This document shows positions 57,889-64,000 of a stretch of DNA of 64,000 nucleotides, piece by piece; the stretch's first letter is position 1, and the number at the start of each line of letters is the position of its first letter. The DNA is taken from NCBI RefSeq assembly GCF_014193285.1, contig NZ_JACHZE010000010.1, positions 112,349 to 176,348 of the forward strand, read 5' to 3'. Under the pieces are notes generated by a model. That model saw nothing but the letters and a program-made list of their open reading frames with translations. It ran no database searches and was not told the DNA's origin. The stretch comes from Atlantibacter sp. RC6. GTDB taxonomy: Bacteria; Pseudomonadota; Gammaproteobacteria; Enterobacterales; Enterobacteriaceae. The translations under genes were made by a program, and so were the position numbers.

Positions 57889-58959
57889 ATGGCTCGTCCA
57901 ATTGTCGCGCGTCTCGATTTGCAAGCATTGCGGCAAAATCTTCAGGTGGTGCGCTCAGCCGCACCCCATTCCCGGGTGTGGTCGGTTGTCAAAGCGAATG
58001 CCTATGGACACGGTCTTGACCGCGTCTGGTCAGGCCTTTCCGGCACCGACGGCTTCGCGATGCTCAATATTGAAGAGGCGATTTTACTGCGTGAACGCGG
58101 CTGGAAAGGCCCGATTCTGATGCTGGAAGGGTTTTTCCATGCCGATGAGCTGGCGCTGTTTGACCGCTACCGTTTAACCACCAGCCTGCACAGTAACTGG
58201 CAGGTAAAAGTGCTGGCCAATGCCCGGCTGAACGCGCCCATCGATGTGTATCTTAAAATCAACAGCGGGATGAACCGGCTGGGCTTTACGCCGGAGCGGG
58301 TCCAGACGGTATGGCGGCAGTTGCGCGAGTTAAAAAACGTCGGCCAGTTGACCCTGATGGCGCATTTCGCTGACGCCGAACACCCGGACGGCATTGCCGA
58401 ACCGCTGGCGCGCATCGAGCAGGCGGCGGAAGGGCTCGACAGCCCGCGTTCGCTCGCCAACTCCGCCGCCACGCTGTGGCACCCGGAGGCGCATTTTGAC
58501 TGGGTGCGTCCGGGGATTGTGCTGTATGGCGCGTCGCCGAGCGGGCAGTGGCGCGATGTCGCCACGTCAGGCATTAAACCGGTGATGACGCTTAACAGCG
58601 AAATCATCGGCATTCAGAACCTCAAGGCAGGGGATACGGTGGGCTATGGCAGCCTGTACAAGGCCAGCGGCGAGCAGCGTATCGGCGTCGTGGCCTGCGG
58701 CTATGCCGACGGTTACCCGCGCCAGGCGCCGACCGGTACGCCGGTAATGGTGGATGGCGTGCGCACCCAGCTGGTGGGCCGGGTGTCAATGGATATGCTG
58801 ACAGTGGACTTAACGCCGTGCCCGCAGGCGGGCATCGGCAGTTCGGTGGAACTGTGGGGCGACCACATCAAAATCGATGATGTGGCCGCGCCCTCGGGCA
58901 CCGTAGGGTATGAACTGATGTGCGCGCTCGCGCCGCGCGTGCCGGTGGTTACTCAGTAG
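57889..58959 (+). CDS. dadX: catabolic alanine racemase
   Basis: A 356-aa PLP alanine racemase that converts L-alanine to D-alanine for DadA. The PLP Lys is in [10 protein letters not shown] (about residue 34) and the second base Tyr in G-Y-G-S-L-Y-K-A (about 253). V-S-M-D-M-L-T-V-D is also conserved. ATG at 57889 is preceded by an AGGAGT ribosome site; 31 open upstream codons overlap dadA and are ignored. The 3' end faces cvrA. Confidence 0.96.
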   Translation: MARPIVARLDLQALRQNLQVVRSAAPHSRVWSVVKANAYGHGLDRVWSGLSGTDGFAMLNIEEAILLRERGWKGPILMLEGFFHADELALFDRYRLTTSLHSNWQVKVLANARLNAPIDVYLKINSGMNRLGFTPERVQTVWRQLRELKNVGQLTLMAHFADAEHPDGIAEPLARIEQAAEGLDSPRSLANSAATLWHPEAHFDWVRPGIVLYGASPSGQWRDVATSGIKPVMTLNSEIIGIQNLKAGDTVGYGSLYKASGEQRIGVVACGYADGYPRQAPTGTPVMVDGVRTQLVGRVSMDMLTVDLTPCPQAGIGSSVELWGDHIKIDDVAAPSGTVGYELMCALAPRVPVVTQ

Positions 58960-58970
58960 TCACGCGCCGG

Positions 58971-58986
58971 GGCGGATCACTCCGCC
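58971..58986. terminator. hairpin between dadX and cvrA
   Basis: GGCGGA/TCCGCC arms with a TCAC loop that contains the cvrA stop codon on the minus strand. No T-run on either side, so weak evidence for termination. Confidence 0.35.
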
Positions 58987-60707
58987 TCGGGTTCCGGCAC
59001 CCGCAGGCCCACTTTGCGGATCTGGTTATCCTCTTTCTCCGCCACGGTCCAGGTCATCCCGGCAAACTCAATCTGATCGCCCACCACCGGCGCGGCGCCG
59101 AGCTGCGCCAGCATCATCTCGCCGATAGTTTGCTGGGCGTCATCCGCCTCTTTGGCTTCCAGACCATAAATAAACGCCACATCGGCGAATTTGGCGCTGG
59201 CTTCGAGGATAAAGTCGCCGAAGAAGCGCTGGTCCAGCTCCACCGGCGGCGACTGGCTGAACAGCTTACCGAGCGCCGGTAAATCACGCTCGCGGCCAAT
59301 CACGCACAGAATATCGCCTTCCTGAAGCCGGGTCCCGCCGTTAGGGTGCAGCAACTGATTATTGCGAAACAGCGCCGCGATGCGGGTCTGTTTCGGCATA
59401 TGCAAATCACGCAGCGCCGCGCCCACACACCACTTCTCTTCGCTGAGCTGATAAACAAACTGCTCCCACGGGTTTTCCGGATGGATATCCAGCCCGACGC
59501 GGGAAATCGGCACGCCCACCGGCGGCACCACCACTTTGGCTTTTTTAGCCGCCCAGCTCAGGGACGTGCCCTGCAACAGCAGCGACACCAGCACCACAAA
59601 GAACGCCACGTTAAAGAACAGCCGCGAGTTCTCAAGGCCCGCCATCATCGGGAACACGGCCAGAATGATCGGCACCGCGCCGCGCAGCCCCACCCAGCTA
59701 ATAAAAATTCGCTCGCGCAGATTAAAGCCGCGGAACGGCAGCAGGCCCAGGAACACCGACAGCGGACGGGCGAACAGGATCATCCACAGCGACAGCAGCA
59801 GCGCCGGAATGGCGATTGCCAGCAAATCCGACGGGTTTACCAGCAGGCCCAGCACCAGGAACATGCCGATCTGCGCCAGCCAGGCCAGACCGTCAAAGTT
59901 TTGCAGAATAGCGTAGCGGTTGCGGATCGGGCGGTTGCCGAGCAGGAACCCGCACAGGTATACCGCCAGAATGCCGCTGCCGTCCATCGCTGTGGTAATG
60001 GCGAAGATCATGATGCCGCCGCTGAGCGCCAGCAACGGATACAACCCCTGGGGCATGGAAATACGGTTAATCATCTGCAACAGCAGGTAGCCGCCGCCCA
60101 GACCGACGATAATACCGAGCCCGAACTGCTGGACGATTTCCCAGGCGAACATCCAGCTCAGCGTGCCGGTGTGGTGCTGGATCATCTCAATCAGCGTGAT
60201 GGTCAGGAAAACCGCCATCGGGTCGTTGCTGCCGGATTCAATTTCCAGCGTCGCCCCCACACGCTCGTTCAGCCCCTTGCCGCCGAGCAGGGAGAACACC
60301 GCCGCCGCATCCGTCGAACCAACAATCGCGCCAATCAGCAGGCCTTCCATGATCGGCAGGCCGAACAGCCACGCCGCCGCCATGCCGGTCAGCCCCGAGG
60401 TGATCAACACCCCGACGGTTGCCAGCGACAGCGCCGGGCCCAGCGCCACGCGAAACGAGCTCGCCTGGGTGCGCATCCCGCCGTCCAGCAGGATCACCGC
60501 CAGCGCCAGGTTACTGATCAGGTAGGCGAGAGGGTAGTTATCGAAAGGAATGCCGCCGACGCCATCAATGCCTGCCAGCATGCCGATGGCGAGAAAGATA
60601 ACCAGAATAGGGATACCGAGACGGGAAGAAAATGAACTTAATAAAATGCTACAGGTAACCAGTACCGAACCCAGAATAAACAGACTAAAAATCGCCCCGC
60701 CGTCCAA
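58977..60707 (-). CDS. cvrA: CPA1 family K+/H+ antiporter (CvrA/NhaP2)
   Basis: A 576-aa inner-membrane cation/proton antiporter; E. coli CvrA (YcgO) has 578 residues, and family members export K+ or Na+. About 12-13 hydrophobic helices fill residues 1-400, with the family Asp pair in [10 protein letters not shown] and [11 protein letters not shown]-terminal cytoplasmic part (about 405-576) includes a TrkA-C-like regulator region ([11 protein letters not shown]). The stop lies in the loop of a small hairpin (58971-58986) shared with dadX. Confidence 0.93.
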   Translation of the reverse strand: MDGGAIFSLFILGSVLVTCSILLSSFSSRLGIPILVIFLAIGMLAGIDGVGGIPFDNYPLAYLISNLALAVILLDGGMRTQASSFRVALGPALSLATVGVLITSGLTGMAAAWLFGLPIMEGLLIGAIVGSTDAAAVFSLLGGKGLNERVGATLEIESGSNDPMAVFLTITLIEMIQHHTGTLSWMFAWEIVQQFGLGIIVGLGGGYLLLQMINRISMPQGLYPLLALSGGIMIFAITTAMDGSGILAVYLCGFLLGNRPIRNRYAILQNFDGLAWLAQIGMFLVLGLLVNPSDLLAIAIPALLLSLWMILFARPLSVFLGLLPFRGFNLRERIFISWVGLRGAVPIILAVFPMMAGLENSRLFFNVAFFVVLVSLLLQGTSLSWAAKKAKVVVPPVGVPISRVGLDIHPENPWEQFVYQLSEEKWCVGAALRDLHMPKQTRIAALFRNNQLLHPNGGTRLQEGDILCVIGRERDLPALGKLFSQSPPVELDQRFFGDFILEASAKFADVAFIYGLEAKEADDAQQTIGEMMLAQLGAAPVVGDQIEFAGMTWTVAEKEDNQIRKVGLRVPEPEAE

Positions 60708-60803
60708 CGTTATCGTTCTCCTTCATCATGCTGTTATCAAGGCGGCGCAACGCCGCCGGGTCTATTTTGGTATACCACAATTAGGCCGCGAATGAGGGAC
60801 TAA

Positions 60804-61739
60804 TTAACGATGTGAATGATTATTTCCTGAATTATTCACAACGGGATGACCTTTGATGGTCAGTGACACCTGACTGGCGTCACAAATCAGGCTACCCGTG
60901 GCCCCCAACGGCAGCGTCACGGTGCGCTGCTCGTGGCCAAAATCCAGACCGGGTATCACCGGGATCGCCAGACGCTGGCGCAGGGCGTCGATCATGGCAT
61001 CCAGATCGTAGCCGTTATCGTAATCGTTGGGTTGGCTGGCGCTAAAGCTGCCGAGCACCAGAGCACGCTGCCGGTTGAGGATCCCCGCCTGATGCAGTTG
61101 CAACAGCATCCGTTCGATGCGGTACGGATGTTCGTTGATATCTTCCACGACCAGAATGCCGTCTTCAATATCCGGCATCCACGGGGTGCCCAGCAGCGAG
61201 CACAGCATTGCCAGGTTGCCGCCCCAAAGCGTGCCGCGGGCCTGGCAGTCTGGCGCGCGGGTTTGCCAGTTCAGGGTGAATTCCGGGGAGGTCACGGCCT
61301 GCCAGAAATGATCCCACGTAAAAGCGTTCATCTGCGGCGCGCCAAAATTGCCCGCCAGCATGGGGCCGCAGAACGTGATGACATTTTCGGTGGCCAGCAA
61401 CTGGAGTTGAACGGCGGAAAAATCGCTGTGCCCGCAAATTACCAGCGGGTTGCGGCGCTGGCGCGCGCCAATTGCGGAATAGTCTATATTTTCCAGCAGA
61501 CGCGTGACACCGTAACCGCCGCGCACCGCCAGCACGATATCGGAATTCGTTAAGGTCGCCAGCTGATTGATATCGTGAAGACGCGCCACGTCATCCCCGG
61601 CAAACCGTTGAAAACGCCGGGAAATGACGGCCTGATTGCTCACCTGATGGCCCGCCTCGGTGAGCCGTTGCACGCCGCGTTGCGCGGCGTCCTGCGCCAT
61701 GCAATAGCCGGATGGAGCGATAAGATGGATGCGGGACAT
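60804..61739 (-). CDS. ldcA: murein tetrapeptide carboxypeptidase
   Basis: A 311-aa cytoplasmic L,D-carboxypeptidase (S66 family) that removes the terminal D-alanine from tetrapeptides during peptidoglycan recycling. The nucleophile Ser is in I-C-G-H-S-D-F-S-A-V (about 116), with Glu and His later (V-V-E-D-I-N-E-H-P-Y and D-F-G-H-E-Q). It begins M-S-R-I-H-L-I-A-P-S-G-Y. Slightly longer C-terminus than E. coli (H-P-V-V-N-N-S-G-N-N-H-S-H-R). It is divergent from emtA. Confidence 0.94.
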   Translation of the reverse strand: MSRIHLIAPSGYCMAQDAAQRGVQRLTEAGHQVSNQAVISRRFQRFAGDDVARLHDINQLATLTNSDIVLAVRGGYGVTRLLENIDYSAIGARQRRNPLVICGHSDFSAVQLQLLATENVITFCGPMLAGNFGAPQMNAFTWDHFWQAVTSPEFTLNWQTRAPDCQARGTLWGGNLAMLCSLLGTPWMPDIEDGILVVEDINEHPYRIERMLLQLHQAGILNRQRALVLGSFSASQPNDYDNGYDLDAMIDALRQRLAIPVIPGLDFGHEQRTVTLPLGATGSLICDASQVSLTIKGHPVVNNSGNNHSHR

Positions 61740-61878
61740 GGCATTTCCTTGCTGATTTATTACATAGAATGGTTATCATGCCGCTAACATTGAGGGTTGT
61801 CATCCGTCGTTTATTGCGCGGTTCGCCAGCGCGACGGAGTTTTGATGCCGGTTTGGCAAAACAAAAAGGATAGTTTGC

Positions 61879-62490
61879 GTGAATTTTAAATGGCTGATTG
61901 TACTGGTCCTGTTTCTGGCAGGATGTTCCTCAACGCCCGACTATAAGAGTCAACCCTGGGACCCTGAAGTGCCGGTTAAACGCGCCATGCAGTGGTATCC
62001 CATCAGCGAAAAAGCCGGCGCGGCCTGGGGCGTCAGCCCGCGTCTGATCACCGCCATTATTGCCATTGAATCCGGCGGCAATCCCAACGCGGTGAGTAAA
62101 TCCAACGCCATCGGGCTGATGCAGCTCAAAGCCTCCACTTCCGGGCGCGATGTGTATCGCCATATGGGCTGGAGCGGGCAGCCATCCACCAGCGAACTGA
62201 AAAACCCCGAGCGCAATATCTCCATGGGAACGGCGTACCTGAGCATTCTCGAACACGGCGCGTTAAACGGCATTGAAGATCCCACCACCATGCAATACGC
62301 GCTGATGGTGTCGTATGCCAATGGCGCAGGCGCGCTGCTACGCACCTTCTCGTCGGATCGTAAAGAGGCGATTGAGAAGATTAACGATCTCAGCCCGGAT
62401 GAGTTTGTCGAGCATGTGCAAAAAAACCATCCGTCGCCGCAGGCCCCCCGCTATATCTGGAAAATGCAGAAGGCCATGGACGCGATGTAA
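61879..62490 (+). CDS. emtA: membrane-bound lytic transglycosylase EmtA
   Basis: A 203-aa outer-membrane lipoprotein (MltE) that cuts peptidoglycan within strands. Lipobox L-F-L-A-G-C follows the signal. The SLT domain's catalytic Glu lies in [11 protein letters not shown] (about 64), then S-N-A-I-G-L-M-Q-L. Length equals E. coli. GTG start after AAAAAGGATAGTTTGC. Its stop directly abuts the ycgR stop from the other strand (TAATTA). Confidence 0.95.
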   Translation: MNFKWLIVLVLFLAGCSSTPDYKSQPWDPEVPVKRAMQWYPISEKAGAAWGVSPRLITAIIAIESGGNPNAVSKSNAIGLMQLKASTSGRDVYRHMGWSGQPSTSELKNPERNISMGTAYLSILEHGALNGIEDPTTMQYALMVSYANGAGALLRTFSSDRKEAIEKINDLSPDEFVEHVQKNHPSPQAPRYIWKMQKAMDAM

Positions 62491-63222
62491 TTAGCGGACT
62501 TTATTGGCTTTTTCACGCGCGATACGCTCCAGCGCGAAGATAATCCGTTGCAGTTCCCGCTCCGCCGCCGGGTTGATGTTGAGAAAACGGAAGCTCAGGC
62601 GGGGCGTCACAATCGTCTCGTTTTTATTGCTCACCGTCATGCGTTCGGAAATGGTGAGCAACTGCATATCAAAGTGAAAGGTTCCCCATTCACCCAGTTC
62701 GATTTTCACCTGTGAAAACAGTTGCCCTTCCTGAAGCCCTTCGGGAACCGGCCCGTCAACCAGCGCGCCCATACCGCCGAGGGACAAATCCGCCAGCCGA
62801 AAGCGAAAGGCGCTGCCGCTGTTCAGCGTGGCTTCGCAATAAAAAATCGGTGAAAGCGGGGCGGGGATGCGGAAATATTCGCGGCGCTGCACAAACCACA
62901 GCGAAGGGGGGAGCGGGGTGACGAAGGCCGGAAGACTCTGATAATCGCCCGCGTTGAGTTGCGGCAAATTGAATTCAATCTTCGCGCCCTGGGTCTCGGC
63001 GGAAATCTGGATATCGCTGGCTTCCTGCACCGATTTGTTTTCATAGTTCTGGCTACCGAAGTCCATCACCAGCTGGCTGGCGTCCACATCGAGAATGCGG
63101 CTGATCAACTGCTGGCTGCCCCAGGAGATGCGGATCGGCACGCGATTCTTATGCAAATCCCGTAAAACGCCCAACACAGCCAGCGGATGATGTTTCAGAA
63201 ACTGCTCATTATAGGTACTCAC
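62491..63222 (-). CDS. ycgR: c-di-GMP flagellar brake protein YcgR
   Basis: A 243-aa PilZ protein that, with c-di-GMP bound, slows the flagellar motor. An N-terminal YcgR domain (residues ~1-105) precedes the PilZ domain, whose ligand motifs are R-R-E-Y-F-R (about 118) and D-L-S-L-G-G-M-G (about 152). GTG at 63222 gives the E. coli-like start (T-Y-N-E-Q-F-L-K); a TTG start at 63246 is less likely. A FliA promoter sits upstream, tying it to late flagellar expression. Confidence 0.92.
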   Translation of the reverse strand: MSTYNEQFLKHHPLAVLGVLRDLHKNRVPIRISWGSQQLISRILDVDASQLVMDFGSQNYENKSVQEASDIQISAETQGAKIEFNLPQLNAGDYQSLPAFVTPLPPSLWFVQRREYFRIPAPLSPIFYCEATLNSGSAFRFRLADLSLGGMGALVDGPVPEGLQEGQLFSQVKIELGEWGTFHFDMQLLTISERMTVSNKNETIVTPRLSFRFLNINPAAERELQRIIFALERIAREKANKVR

Positions 63223-63259
63223 GTCCCCGATCCCTGCTCTGTACAAAGTGATGGCAAGA

Positions 63260-63286
63260 ATATCGGCAACGCGGCAAAAAACTTAA
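63260..63286 (-). promoter_or_regulatory. sigma-28 (FliA) promoter of ycgR
   Basis: The minus strand shows TTAAGTTT, an 11-base spacer and GCCGATAT: 7 of 8 matches in each FliA element. It is 38 bases upstream of the ycgR start. Confidence 0.85.
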
Positions 63287-63439
63287 TACAAATTCCAGGG
63301 GGAAATCGGCAAAACGGCGATTAAGCGTGTGACCTTCCTCACCTTTTTCCAAAAGTTGCCTATACTTTATTTGTCTTTCGATACGAGTACCCCGCCAGGG
63401 GTGGGTGATGTTTTTCAGCGAAGAAAAAGGAGTCGAACG

Positions 63440-63694
63440 ATGGGTATTTTGTCCTGGATTATTTTTGGATTGATAGCAGGTGTGATTGCCAAGTTCATTA
63501 TGCCGGGTAGAGACGGGGGCGGATTTATCCTCACCTGTGTGCTTGGGATAGTGGGTGCGGTTGTGGGTGGTTGGCTGGCGACATTCTTCGGCATTGGCGG
63601 AGATGTTACGGGCTTTAACTTACAGAGTTTCCTGGTTGCGGTGGTGGGTGCCATCGTGGTGTTGTTGATTTACCGTATGTTGCGACGGGATTAA
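63440..63694 (+). CDS. ymgE: GlsB/YeaQ/YmgE family membrane protein
   Basis: An 84-aa protein of three hydrophobic helices with glycine-rich packing (G-L-I-A-G-V-I-A-K, G-I-V-G-A-V-V-G-G-W-L). It is the 'transglycosylase-associated' family, a name without proven function; E. coli YmgE is close (same length). The conserved loop is M-P-G-R-D-G-G-G-F. ATG at 63440 follows AAAAGGAGTCGAACG; the frame is open upstream but not conserved. It is divergent from ycgR. Confidence 0.93.
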   Translation: MGILSWIIFGLIAGVIAKFIMPGRDGGGFILTCVLGIVGAVVGGWLATFFGIGGDVTGFNLQSFLVAVVGAIVVLLIYRMLRRD

Positions 63695-63716
63695 CTTTAG
63701 AGTTTTGAGTAAAGAG

Positions 63717-63742
63717 AAAACGGTCCTTTGGGCCGTTTTTTT
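63717..63742 (+). terminator. terminator of ymgE
   Basis: AAAACGGTCC pairs with GGCCGTTTT (one wobble/mismatch) around a TTTG loop, followed by a T-run, 23 bases after the ymgE stop. Confidence 0.85.
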
Positions 63743-63756
63743 TGGTTATCGGGGGA

Positions 63757-63860
63757 TTTAGTGGAATTGTTCCGTTCGGCTGGGTTCAGTGGAAGGGTTC
63801 CGTTCGCCTGGGTTTAGTGGAATTGTTCCGTTTGGTGGAATTGTTCCGTTCGCATGGGCT
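63757..63860. repeat. degenerate 28-bp tandem repeat
   Basis: Four copies of AGTGGAATTGTTCCGTTCG-type units. GTGG anchors fall at 63761, 63789, 63817 and 63835, giving periods 28, 28 and a shortened 18. The second copy has AAGG in place of AATT. No gene; a slippage product close to a probable insertion-sequence edge. Confidence 0.75.
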
Positions 63861-63919
63861 TTCGGGTCAGTCTCTGGCGCCAGTGTACGCGAACGGGCCA
63901 GGGGGGCTCGCCGTGTATG

Positions 63920-64000
63920 AACCGGTCACATGGGTAACACTTTAAACCGGGCACATGGGTAACAGGTTATAACAGTACGGTAAACAGCTGACGGAGGTTT
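63920..64000 (+). mobile_element. possible insertion-sequence end
   Basis: Two direct copies of AACCGGKCACATGGGTAACA (63920-63939, 63945-63964) 25 bases apart resemble ends of IS481/IS3-type elements as I recall them; this is recall, not a match. A strong ribosome site GGAGG (63993-63997) ends the window, so a coding sequence, perhaps a transposase, should start just beyond. Confidence 0.4.

Noticed and set aside
59346..60635. 429-codon plus-strand open frame
   Set aside because: Entirely antisense to cvrA, whose translation is a full family match. The peptide is Gln/His/Arg-rich and low-complexity, typical of a shadow frame in GC-rich DNA.
63757..63860. CRISPR array
   Set aside because: Units are contiguous, with no unique spacers between repeats, and the period changes; no cas genes are nearby.

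Overview
The window is chromosomal DNA of an enterobacterium. Nearly every gene has its closest recognisable relative, with matching length and order, in the Escherichia coli stretch solA-bssS-dinI-pyrC-yceB-grxB-mdtH / rimJ-yceH-mviM-murJ / flgNMA / flgB to flgL / rne-rluC-yceF-yceD-rpmF-plsX-fabHDG-acpP-fabF-pabC-mltG-tmk-holB-ycfH-ptsG-fhuE-hinT-ycfL-lpoB-thiK-nagZ-ycfP-ndh-ycfJ. It is not E. coli itself: protein divergence, GC-rich codon use and several gene-content differences suggest an Enterobacter/Kosakonia-like genus, which I cannot resolve further. No rRNA, tRNA, CRISPR array or prophage was seen.

Layout. 1-6.1 kb: minus-strand housekeeping genes (solA, bssS, SOS gene dinI with a LexA box, pyrC with a PurR box, yceB, grxB, mdtH). 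6.3-10.2 kb: plus-strand rimJ-yceH-mviM-murJ. 10.2-21.9 kb: the flagellar block. flgAMN reads leftward with an internal FliA promoter for flgM. flgBCDEFGHIJ reads rightward, then flgKL from its own FliA promoter. 21.9-26.2 kb: an accessory insert between flgL and rne. It holds a ParB-like plus PAPS-reductase-like pair related to YbdM/YbdN and IbrB/IbrA, then an MFS transporter divergent from a LysR regulator with a clear LysR-type box. 26.2-31.6 kb: rne with a long leader, rluC and yceF. 31.8-42.6 kb: the yceD-rpmF-plsX-fab cluster running into tmk, holB and ycfH. 42.6-46.6 kb: ptsG with CRP, Mlc and SgrS-target elements, and fhuE with a Fur box. 46.8-54.1 kb: an added YahK-like alcohol dehydrogenase, then hinT to ycfJ, with an FNR box before ndh.

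At 54.1-54.7 kb synteny with E. coli breaks. ycfJ is followed by a small membrane-protein gene and AT-rich spacer, then directly by ycgB-dadA-dadX-cvrA-ldcA-emtA-ycgR-ymgE, which in E. coli lie tens of kilobases away. After ymgE come short tandem repeats and a probable insertion-sequence edge that runs off the window.

How the genes work together. The flg block builds rod, hook and hook-filament junction. FlgM and three FliA-type promoters (flgM, flgK, ycgR) link assembly to late gene expression, and YcgR is the c-di-GMP-dependent motility brake. The fab cluster couples phospholipid and fatty-acid synthesis to ribosomal protein L32, folate (pabC), peptidoglycan (mltG) and DNA precursors and replication (tmk, holB). 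murJ, lpoB, nagZ, ldcA, emtA and mltG all serve peptidoglycan synthesis or recycling. dadAX degrades alanine. The most unusual locus is the orphan sulfurtransferase-like/ParB-like pair beside the flagellar genes.
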